A DNA stretch of 64,000 bases from Aquilaria yunnanensis (Eukaryota; Streptophyta; Magnoliopsida; Malvales; Thymelaeaceae): the NCBI GenBank assembly GCA_039654915.1, contig CM077594.1, forward strand, positions 69,620,393-69,684,392. The letters are read 5' to 3'. The position numbers and the translations under genes were made by a program. The stretch's first letter is position 1; the number at the start of each line of letters is the position of its first letter. Shown piece after piece: positions 33,646-42,837 of the stretch. The notes beneath the pieces are model-generated. The model searched no databases and had not been told where the DNA came from. It saw only the letters and a list, made by a program, of their open reading frames with translations.

Positions 33646-34851
33646 GGCCCTCGGACGTTAAATCTGAGTCCCTTGCTTTTCCATCGCCATCAGGATGTTC
33701 ATCCTCGTGGTGTTCAGGGGAGTGAAGGCAATTGGCTTCCTGCCCTTAAACTTCCAAGGATGCCCACTTGTTTCAGCTGGGTAGCAATTTTGCTGACTTA
33801 CTCCCTCGGTGAGGACATGATCAGGCCTCAGGCCTCCCAATCTTAGTTCTTCGGCGGTCATGTGCTGCTCCGCTCTTCGGTAGAATTAACCGAGCATGTC
33901 GGGGGGATCTTTGGAGAACTCGTAGAACAGCTGGGAGTCTCTCCGTAGTCCTTGTGTCATCGCCAAGATATGTATTTCCGTCCTGAAGTCTGGGACACTC
34001 AAGGCTTCCCTGTTAAACCTTTTGACATAGTCGTGTATGGTTTCAACACTTTTCTGCACTAAATCAAACATTTGGACTGGCATTTTCGCAGTTGGGCGGC
34101 TCCCGATGAACTACTGCGTGAAGGCAGCAGACAGTTCTTGGAACTCCATGATGTGTCCAGGAGCCAGCGAGTTGTACCATGCCATGGCCGGCCCAGCAAG
34201 GGTGACCTCAAAGCATTTGCACAAGGTAGCATCATCAGTTTCGTGCAGCACCATACTGCGCTTATACTTGGTCAGATGATCCTGGGGGTCGGTTCGGCCA
34301 TCGTAGGTTTCTAGCCGAGGTACCCGAAAATCGCTTGCCATAGGTGCCTCGACCACTGCTCAGGTGAATGGTGACTCATCTCCATTGAAGGTTTCTGATA
34401 ATCTAGCCCAGGCAGGTTTCCGAGCTCCTTGTCTCTCCACTCTTTCTATCCTCTTTAGAATTTTTTCCATGAGGAGTGTGACACTGGGTTCTTCTTCCTG
34501 CTGTCTGTAGGCTTCTAGGAATGGAGACTGACATCTTCTCTTTGGCGAATGACTTCGGCACCGGTGAGATGGTGACTTTGCCTCAGGCGTGGAACTCCTT
34601 TGGCGGGGGGCCTTGGGTTGCTTTGGGCCCGTTTCTCCCACAGGTCGCACCATGAAGGGTATGTTTTCCGTTGAGGACTCATTGCATTGATCCCCACTTC
34701 CCGAGCTCCGATGAGTTGATCGGGGGCTCTTCTCATGCCGAGGTGCCGGTGAAGAGGGCCTTCGTCCTGGGGTTGGCTGTGGCCATCTTTGGTCTAACTG
34801 TTGCGTCATTTTGGCCACAACGGTGTGCTAAAATTCATGCATGAAGGCCAT
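33646..34851 (-). pseudogene. Tat1 gag
   Basis: The proposed start is the ATG at 34849-34851 (MAFMHEF). The frame is also open further upstream, so the start is not certain. The N-terminal part is rich in serine, arginine and proline. The capsid region shows SDFRVPRLETYDGRTDPQDH, AGPAMAWYNSLAPG and KSVETIHDYVKRFNREAL, the usual retrotransposon gag blocks. Stops in the same frame lie at 34828 (TAG), 34360 (TGA), 34111 (TAG), 33886 (TAA) and 33658 (TAA), with no frameshift. Gag would form the virus-like particle. Confidence 0.85.
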
Positions 34852-35002
34852 AGTAATAGTCAGTGGACGCTCATCCTCGGGCGAGGAAGTCCCTGCCGCA
34901 GTTTGTTCGGTTGCCGGTTGAGTATCTAGCGCGGATGGGGACCTCGGGAACCCCTTGTCTTTAGAACACCGAGTTTCAACGACGGTGACTTGAGGGTGGG
35001 TT

Positions 35003-35018
35003 CCCACAGACGGCACCA
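35003..35018 (-). other. Primer-binding site of Tat1
   Basis: The minus strand reads TGGTGCCGTCTGTGGG, two bases inside the 5' LTR. Tat2 has TGGCGCCGTTTGTGGG at the same place (45171-45186). The TGG start fits pairing with the CCA end of a tRNA. The tRNA identity was not determined. Confidence 0.75.
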
Positions 35019-35020
35019 AA

Positions 35021-35869
35021 TGATGCCCTTCAGCACCTCCTTCGTGCGTCATGGTGAAGGGGGCAGGGGCTTATGGAAATGAAGAAAGGTCCGAGACGAA
35101 CGTACTCTGAGAAGATCACCTAAAAGTCACAGGAAGCAAGGGTTAGGAGGTCCCCGGAGTGTTTTTCCGGGGAGGAGCCTCCGACGCCCAAGTAAGTAGT
35201 TTTGGAGGTAATCAGATGATTTTAAGAGTAAAGGAGTATCTTATCTCAAGTAACGTCCTCCTCCTTTTACCTGGAATAATTACCGAGTACTTATGAAGGG
35301 GTGAATAGTAATAGTTCTTCTCGTGTGGTCGGTCCATATCGTGACACGTGTTCGGCAGGATGCGTTCCACGTCTTTTGGACAACAGGAGACTCCTGGCAG
35401 GGCATGGGCCTCTGGGCTAGGAGTCTAGTCAACCCGAGAGTGATGTGCTAGAGTGTCCCTGCAAACGGCGTGTCAGGGTATGGCCGGGGCGGATTATCGG
35501 GGATGTTTTAGAGCATGGCCGGGGCAGATTATCGGGGATATGTCAAAGGCTGATTAAATGCTTGTGCCGTACTCCCCAGGTCCCCTTTGGGTAGAGGAGA
35601 CCTCTTCGGAGAACTTGTCCTCCGAGGTCACTTTAGTATCGCAAGAGTATATTTCCCGAAGGTGACCTTTCTCGAAGGCACCCCCACTTCCGAGGATGGC
35701 TTACTCATTCTCCTGAGGTTGGCACTATTGTTTCCAGCAATGGAGAAATGCCGAGGCTGCATTTTGGGAGGTCGTGCATCCTTCTTTCCTTGGCAGGTGG
35801 TTTCCCTTCCGAAGTTGGTGCTTTGTCCGAGCCAGTGGGTTCGGAGGGTGATCGGCACCTTGGCTATCA
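35021..35869 (-). repeat. 5' LTR of Tat1 (849 bp)
   Basis: Intact, uninterrupted LTR from TGATGCCC to GGCTATCA. It gives the empty-site sequence for the family-C insertion in its partner. Confidence 0.93.
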
Positions 35870-35874
35870 AATGA

Positions 35875-36554
35875 AGTGTTTGAATCGTTTGGAAAAATTG
35901 TTGGGGCAAAATGGTCCAAAAGTTCCCAGAATTTCGACTCTGGACCTAAAGTTTAATATCTCCCTGTGTAGAATGAATGTTCGTATAAAATTTTGACCAC
36001 ACCTAGAAGACATCTACAAAGTTAATTGGGCATTGGAATTTCTGGATTGAGAGCCCTGTAGCCAAATATAAGACATTGCAAAGTTGGCTGAGTTACTATT
36101 CATTTGGTCAAAATTTTGTAACCAACCTAAAAAAATCCATAACTTGGTCCAAAGGTGGGCTATTGATGTAAAAAAAATTCCTTGGTTTGATATAAGTCTC
36201 TACTTGATAATGGAGCAAATAAAATAGGGGGTGTGTGGCTAGAATGATACAGTTTATTAGTGGAAGTTACAGGTGCAGTAGCTGGTCACTAGAACTTAAC
36301 AAGATTGCCTAATGTGTGGAAGGCAAAACTAAGACTTGTGCTAGTATTTTCCTTCTTAGCTGCCATAGTGTGCATAAATCTAAATATGTGTGTTATGGTT
36401 ACTCCAATATGCATGTATTTACATAGTGCTCAAGAGGGTCACTTAAGTATGTACACTAGGGGTATTGTTCTGATGACCTACAGGACACAGCAAACCTGGG
36501 AGTTTAATTGCACAGTTTTTGCACCGTAATTGGACTACCCCGTAGTAGGTAATA
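35875..36554 (+). repeat. 5' LTR of element B, second part
   Basis: It resumes after Tat1 with AGTGTTTGAATCG, matching 49617 onward of the 3' LTR, and ends GTAGGTAATA where the family end is GTAGGTAACA (a C-to-T change in the terminal CA). Confidence 0.85.
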
Positions 36555-36559
36555 GAAGT

Positions 36560-36575
36560 TGCTATCAGAGCATGG
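36560..36575 (+). other. Primer-binding site of element B
   Basis: TGCTATCAGAGCATGG, five bases after the LTR, differs by one base in its core from TGGTATCAGAGC, the initiator tRNA-Met site used by many plant gypsy and copia elements. Confidence 0.7.
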
Positions 36576-36720
36576 TTTATACATGTACATAGCATATAGT
36601 TGCATTGCATGCATCCACATATATGAACTCAGTCTGGTCAGCTGCTAGTGTCAAGTACCATTGAAATACCTATGATCTTTATATATGCTTTATGATTGAT
36701 CATCAATGCAGGAAGTAAAC

Positions 36721-38270
36721 ATGGTTGCCACAAGGAGAGGGAAACCACCCCGAAGGCCTTCTACTAATTCTGGGCAACAAAGAAATGAACAGAATAGAGG
36801 GAATCAGGGGCAACGAGGACGTACCAAACCCTAAAGTGCCTCAAGTATGGTTAGGGCTTCAGAGGAACTTAGCTCTAATCAATGAAAACTTAGTAAGGCT
36901 TATTCAAGCACAACAGGAATGAGTCCAAGGAGCTCCAGCAGAACTAGTTCAAGATGCACATGAGCAACCAGAAGAGGATGCTAGGAACACATCTGAATAT
37001 GTTCCTTCTAGAAGCTTAGAAGACACAAATGATGAAACTGTTGAGGAGGAAGATGAAGACAGGAGAAATCCAAGAGAAAGAAGAATAAAGTCTAAGATTG
37101 GTCAGGTATCCAGGAGCAATCCTTCAGTCTATGACCATTCCTCCACTAGTGAATAGATTGAGGATGGCAATGAGAGAAGATCCAGGGGAAGGCAGTGAGA
37201 TCATAGAGATCATAGAGATCATCACCATGCAGAGGGCTCTCACAGATCCAAGAGACATAAATCAAAGGATCTAGAAGGCCTAGATGCGGTCAGACTGTTG
37301 GAGAGGTTCCAAGGCCTAAGACCTCCACAGTTTGATGGAAGAGCTGAGCCAGAGAAAGCTGAGGAGTGGTTAATCTTCATTGAAAAAATGTTTGAGAGGA
37401 TGTCAGTCAGCTCCATCAAGAGAATGTCACTGGCTACCTATAATCTGGTAAGTAGTGTAGAGATATGGTGGAGGAGCACCAGGGATAGGTATGCTTTCCA
37501 GAAGGGGAGAAGGCCAAGAACAGATATTGAGATGAGGTAGCTAGACTTCACAGCACTTTTCCAGGAGCAGTGCATCAGTGATGTTATCAAGGATATGAAG
37601 CAAGATGAATTTGATGCTCTAAGGTAAGACAACCTCAGTGTCCTAGAGTATGAGCACAAATTCAATCAGTTGGTGAGGTCTGCTCCGCAGTATGATGGAC
37701 TGGAGGAATTGAAAGTCAAATGATTTGTCAGAGGCCTAAAGTCAGACATTAGAAAGGCTGTTAGACCTTTTGGAGCAATTACATACTATGAAGCAGTGGA
37801 GAAAGCTCTATTAGTAGAGCAAGAGGGGTATGAGACTAAGTACTTTCCCAGTGGACCAAGGTAGAGTAGTCAGGCAGGAGGCAAGCAGAAGAAGCCACCA
37901 CATGGCAAAGGAATTGCCAAGATATCCCATTTTGGTGGTGAGGGCAAGCTTAAGGGGAAGTTCCCTGGCTTAAGGTGCCCTAAGTGTAGGAGGTTTCATG
38001 GAAAGAAACCTTGCTACTTTGATACCCAAGCGTGTCTAAGATGTGGATGCATGGATCATTGGATCAAAGACTGCCCACAGGATCAAAGGAGGCTAAAAGA
38101 CCAAGGTCTAGTAAGGCCTATTAGGGCAGGACCTAGAGGTGGAGCACCAAGGGAGGGATAGCAGAGGCCAGTTCCTCCAGTGCCTTGGCCTCCAGTGTAG
38201 AGAGCTAGCAAAGTCTTCCAAATGGGGAGGCCAGAGACATTAGAGCAGGGATGAGTACTAAGAGGTAACA
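36721..38270 (+). pseudogene. Element B gag
   Basis: A start at ATG 36721 gives a basic N-terminus (MVATRRGKPPRRPSTNSG). A frameshift near 36830 moves to the frame used for the rest. Gag core blocks: LERFQGLRPPQFDGRAEPEKAEEW, EIWWRSTRDRY, LEYEHKFNQLVRSAPQY, FVRGLKSDIRKAV. The zinc knuckle CLRCGCMDHWIKDC lies near 38035. From about 36830 to 38547 the frame stays in register through gag into protease but carries about ten stops (for example 36920, 37538, 37625, 37721, 37862), nearly all TAG, TAA or TGA where CAG, CAA or CGA would restore a codon. Confidence 0.85.
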
Positions 38271-38547
38271 CTTACCTTAATGGTATGCCTATTAGTGTTC
38301 TGTTTGATACTGGTGCATCTGTGTCTATAATGTCTAGGAGATTTGTTAATGTCATGAAATTGCCTACTGAAATCATGCCTAGGATATCCTTGGTGAAAAC
38401 AGCAAGTAGTCAATGTTTTTTCACTAACGACCTAGCTAAGGACTGTGAGCTAGAAGTATGAAAGACTAAGGCTATGACTCATCTGCTACTGTTGGATATT
38501 CCTGACTATGATTTAGTGCTGGGTATGAATTTGCTTGCTATGCATAA
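38271..38547 (+). pseudogene. Element B protease, N-terminal part
   Basis: VLFDTGASVSIMS holds the DTG aspartic-protease active site near 38305. The second block LDIPDYDLVLGMNLLAMHN is split by the Tat2 insertion. Joining 38547 to 46225 with one duplication removed restores the frame into IRVDCAKREITLPDGE. Confidence 0.88.
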
Positions 38548-39566
38548 TGATGTGGGTCTGGTTAGGCGGATCCGACATCTTTAAAATGGTGCGGGTCCAG
38601 TTAGGCGAAGCCAGCATCTTTACTGTTGTGTAACGGTGTAGGCAGCAGTGACTCCTGGATGGACACGGAGGTACCCTGAGAGGGTTACCTGAAGTGATGG
38701 CCGACAGCTTCTGATACCGTGGCTGGTGAGGACGGGAAAGGCTCCCGGCACGTGAGAGAACCCGGAGCAGAGATCCTTCAGGGAGACCTGGTTGAAATCC
38801 TCAGAAAACAGGGGTTAGGAGGAACCCGGGGTTGATTTCCGAGGGGGAACCTTTGACGCCCAAGTCAGTGCTGTGAGAATGAGAGATACTCCGTAATAAG
38901 CACAAGGGACTCTTGCCTGGAGTGTCTTTCTAAGGGCTGAAGGGGGAGTATTGAGGTGGAGAGAGGAGAGCATCCTCTTGTCCTTTTGGTTCTCCGGTTA
39001 AAAGGAGAATCTCATCCCGGGAGCCCCCCGTTCTCGGTGTTGACTTCCCTTGTATAAAAGGAAGAGGATGACCCCTTCAGATGACGACACGTGTATGGTT
39101 TAGATGGTGTTCGTACTTGTAGGCGTGGAGGCCCCTAGTCATCTACAGGCTCTTCGGGTTGCGAGCCGGAGTAGGTGTGGCCCTATGTGACAGGACGTTG
39201 GATAGTGACGTCGTGCCAGAGCGTGCCCGGTGGTGGCGTGTTGATGAATTTGTGTAAGTGGAGTGTCAGAGACTCTTTAATGGCTCTTGCCGTACAATCG
39301 AGGTCCCTTTGGTTGTTGTCTCACTTCGGGTGGTCCGGTTAGAACTTCGGTCTATTCGTCTTCGGGGGGCTTTTTCCTGTAAGGGGTGGTCGGTCCTTTT
39401 CCCCGAGGATGGTTTGGCCGTCATCTCGAAGGACGCGCTATGCTGGCTTCCGAAGTGGGAATTGGCAGGCTACGGAGGTCGAGTGCCTCAAGTATATGAC
39501 TTCCTTCACTCCGGAATCCTTCTCCATGGTCGGTGGTTGACCAGGATCATAACACTTCGGCTATCA
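38548..39566 (-). repeat. 3' LTR of Tat2 (1019 bp)
   Basis: It pairs with 45190-46219. Its outer end has a tandem repeat of about 39 bp (38549-38587 and 38588-38625). The plus strand contains TATAAAAG at 39053-39060, conserved in the partner at 45695-45702, that is, facing the antisense gene. Confidence 0.9.
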
Positions 39567-39580
39567 CATGCCCCCCTTAG

Positions 39581-40379
39581 AAAGTCAAAGTGAAGACTTC
39601 AGCAAGTAGCTCTTTCGGCGTCTGTCTATCGCTGAACTGGCAGTCTTTGATAGAACAGCCTTGTGGACTCCCAGAGGCCCGCGTTGCAATATGTCCATTT
39701 TCGGTCAAACAGGGCGGCACGGAGCCTTGAACCCTGGACTTGATTTTCACCCAGAGTGTGACGTCGGCTGAGGAGGCACTTCGCCACCTAGGTGATGAAC
39801 CTTATTCGGATAGGTGTGATCTGTCTGCCCTTTGGTGGTGTCGAGATTCCTAACTTGTTCACTTTTCCCACCATAGGCTAGTGAATCATCCCGTCTTGAA
39901 ACTATGCATGTCAGTCTCGAGCCATGTGCCCGGGTTTTCTGGATGCCAAAAAATGTGTCCTAGTTTCTCGTGACGGGTGACACGTGGCAGGCATCAGCTG
40001 GGATAGGCACGGCTTTTCATGCATGAGGGATAATCATATCGACGCTTCGCCTTCACGCAGCATTTATGACGCCTTTTTGGCTGCCATTCCTCGATCTATA
40101 TAAGCCTTCCTCCTGTCATACTCTTGATTTGTGTTTCTTTTGCTCTCAATTTGCTGTTGCTTCGCTCTTGCTTTTTCTCCTTCTTGTGCGGCGGTTCTAG
40201 CGGCGCAGCGATGTCCGGCAACCTTTCACAACTGTGTCCTCAAACCCCGACTTCAGCATGACTTTCGATGGTTTCTGACTTCTAGAGTTCCTTCGGTGTT
40301 TTGTTTTTCTTTTTGCTTTCCGAAGTCATCTTTCCGAAATCATTTTTTCCCTTTTTTCGAAGTCATTTTTCAGTCAACC
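39581..40379 (+). promoter_or_regulatory. Promoter and 5' leader of the Tat2 antisense gene
   Basis: G-box core CACGTG at 39981-39986 (in GACACGTGGC across 39979-39988), TATATAAG at 40097-40104, and a pyrimidine-rich leader up to the ATG at 40380. The layout mirrors Tat1. In frame with the ATG the leader is open back to 40131, but that stretch does not match Tat1 and is read as untranslated. No other coding signal is seen here. Confidence 0.6.
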
Positions 40380-42837
40380 ATGCCTATTCCCGAGAGCTGG
40401 CAACCTCTTTTGTCTCACCCTTGCTGCACCACTCCTGAAAAATTAGAGAAATGGAAGGCCAAAATTTTCCTTCCTTCTTAAGCCATCACAAGGTTACCTC
40501 GCCTTGGCCAGTTTAGCTTTATGAATCGAGGTGATGACGTTACCGTTTTTCGAGCCCAACTGAAGGCCGGACTTTGGTTTCCTCCTGCGAAGATGATTTG
40601 TGACTTTTTCCAGTTTCATCGCATAGCCGTGAATCAGCTTCCTCCCAACTCATTTTGCTATTTCAATGCCTTTCTCTGCATGTGCGGGATGTTCGGGTAG
40701 AACCCCATTTCATCCTATTCATGTAGTATTATAAGCTCTATCCGGTTCTGAAGGGTGGCTTTTATTTCATGCTGCCTCGGGGATCTGGGAGCAAGAAATT
40801 TATGTTCACCTTCGCTACCAAGGATAGCTGGCGATGGTGGCAAAGAAAGTTCTTCTTCCTGAAGGTGGCGGAGGCCTGGTCGCATGTCCCAACTAAGTGG
40901 GCTCGGGGAAAGCTGGAGGTGGATGTCATGGATCCCAGGAAGCTGCTAACTCACGAGTTGGCGGCGAGGTTTGGGAACTTTGATAGACGAATCCATGCTG
41001 TCACCGACTGGGATGCCGAGGTCCCTTCACGCTCTCTCAACCCTTTCCCGATCATGTGGAAACTCATGACCGAGGATGTCCTTCGGGAGTTGGGGGTGGT
41101 TACAGAGCACAAGGTGGATCTCGGCATGCCAGCTCCTGCTACCAAGGGAAAGAACTCTCGGCTGGTGAAGCTTCTTCAGAGCGAGCTCTCTTTCGAAGCC
41201 TGTTTTGAAAGTAAGTTTCTTTCAAACTTTTTTCAACATAAGTGCCTGTGGACTTACACTGATTTCTTCGCTCTTTTTCAGAGATGGGCGACGAGTCTGC
41301 CGCCTACTACCGGTCTATCTTCCTTGGCCAGGCCGAGAAGGGAGAACAAAAGAAGAGGCGCAAGGCATCTAGGAATGGATCGTCTTCAGCCAAGAAGGCC
41401 AAGAAGGACACCCCTCTTCCCCCTTCGGAGGACGTTTCGAAAGTCGGCGATGTTATTGCTACTTCCACTAAGGCTGGCGATGTCATTGCAACTTCCAACA
41501 AGGTTGCAACTATCGCGGAGCCTGAAACTGCCGCCGAAGTTCCTGCCGGGGTGATTGCCTTTCCTGCTCCTCTGAGTCCCGCCACGTCGGCAGATGTTGT
41601 GGGCTCTTCGGTGGATCTTCCTGCTGAAGATTTAGAAAAGTGCTGAAGGGCCAAGGGCAAACATATTCCTGCCGACGTGGAGGAGGTCGGTGACTCTGAT
41701 GACGACAATGCCGTGGTCGCGCCAGGTTTGTCTCCTTTTTCTTGCAATCAACTTATATATTTTTTATAACCAAGGAGATTTTACCTGATAAGATGTGTGT
41801 TTCTTTTACAGAGGGTTCGGCGCCCCTTGCTTGGAAGATTGAGCACGCCCGAAGGAGGGATCTTCGGGATTCTCATGTCCCGAAGGACAAAGTCTTGAGG
41901 GAGCCGTTTTGGTCTTTTACATAGGACATGAATCTGTTCTCCGAAGACTGTCGGGAGATGGCTCCCCAAATGGCGAGGGGCGTGCTTACTCAGGCATCCT
42001 TCAAGGCGGTCGCCGAGGAGTGTGCCTCCGAGGATGCCCTTGCTGCAAAAGTTTCCCAGCATGCTGCCCAGGTAACTCTTCAGGCTCTTCATTTTTCCTT
42101 CCCACTTTTTGCCCAAGTGTTTTTTGGCTTTCCTTGTGCAAATTTTGCTAAGTACCTTCTCTCTTTTTTTTTTGTAGCTTTTGCGGTATAGCGGATACCT
42201 CCAAGCTTGGGCAGCAAAGCAGTCTTCGGCCCGAGCTTGGGCTAAAGACAAACTAGAGAAGGCCAAAGTTTTCTGTGCCAACTCGGTGTTGACGAACACC
42301 AAGTTGAACCAAATGTGCAAGGAGAAGATTGCCGGTCTTCGGGAGGAGTTCTTGAAGGGCCAAGAGGCACTCTTGAAGGATTTTTCCAAGAAGATGTCCG
42401 AACTTGGCAACAAATTAATCAGCCTGAGTTCGGCCAATGAGACCCTTCAAAAGGAAAAGGAAGGGGAGTCTGCCCTCTTGGCGAAGGCAATGGCTGAAAA
42501 CGCCGAACTTCAGGCCAAGGTCGGCTCACTGAAGGAGAGTTCGGAGAAGAAGAAAAAAATTGAGGAGCTGGAGAAGAAGATTTCCGACCTTCAGCAGGAG
42601 GTTTCAGATATTCATCATGGGGCAGACGAGTTTGACGTTGAAAGAGATAAAGTCGTCCAGACGTCCAAGGTTGCTTTTCAGGACGGTTTCTGCCTTGTTC
42701 CTTATCAATTTTTGAAGAAGTATCTGGACCTCAATCCTTCCTTTCTAGCTGTCAAGAGTCGAGTTCCTCAACTTGCCGTCGCTTCCTCCTGCACCGAAGG
42801 CTGTGGCGAAGAGCTCAGGAGCCGAAGCTTCCCATAA
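40380..42837 (+). pseudogene. Antisense gene of Tat2: four exons, coiled-coil protein
   Basis: Exons 40380-41210, 41282-41725, 41812-42071 and 42178-42837. Introns of 71, 86 and 106 bp begin GTAAGT, GTTTGT and GTAACT and end CAG, CAG and TAG, at the same codons and phases (1, 1, 0) as in Tat1. The N-terminus MPIPESWQPLLSHP aligns with the Tat1 one. Then FFQFHRIAVNQLPPNS, PRGSGSKKF, FPIMWKLMTEDVLRELGVV, a lysine-rich stretch KKRRKASRNGSSSAKKAKK, HARRRDLRDSHVP, EPFWSF, MAPQMARGV, a coiled coil of about 130 residues, and KVAFQDGFCLVPYQFLKKYLDL. Damage: TAA at 40479, a one-base loss near 40698, TAG at 40724 (same site as 27116 in Tat1), TGA at 41644, TAG at 41922. Exon 4 is wholly open. Confidence 0.78.

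Larger units (their letters stand above)
23725..35869 (-). mobile_element. Tat1: Tat-lineage Ty3/gypsy element with antisense gene (12.1 kb)
   Basis: The ends read TGATGCCC and GGCTATCA with a perfect duplication AATGA (23720-23724, 35870-35874). Both LTRs are 849 bp once the nested solo LTR and its duplication are removed from the left one. On the minus strand: 5' LTR 35021-35869, primer-binding site 35003-35018, gag-protease-RT-RNase H-integrase 34851-29522, polypurine tract 25995-26008, 3' LTR 23725-25994. A second RNase H of the FVDGAS type and the protease motif LLDDGSSADVLF are typical of the Tat lineage (Retand, Grande, RIRE2, Ogre). A plus-strand gene fills 26300-29260. Confidence 0.92.

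Noticed and set aside
41307..41747. 146-codon minus-strand frame within the Tat2 antisense gene, and similar ones at 41781-42437 and 28114-28542.
   Set aside because: They cross the conserved introns of the plus-strand gene, match no gag-pol domain, and the two Tat copies do not share them.
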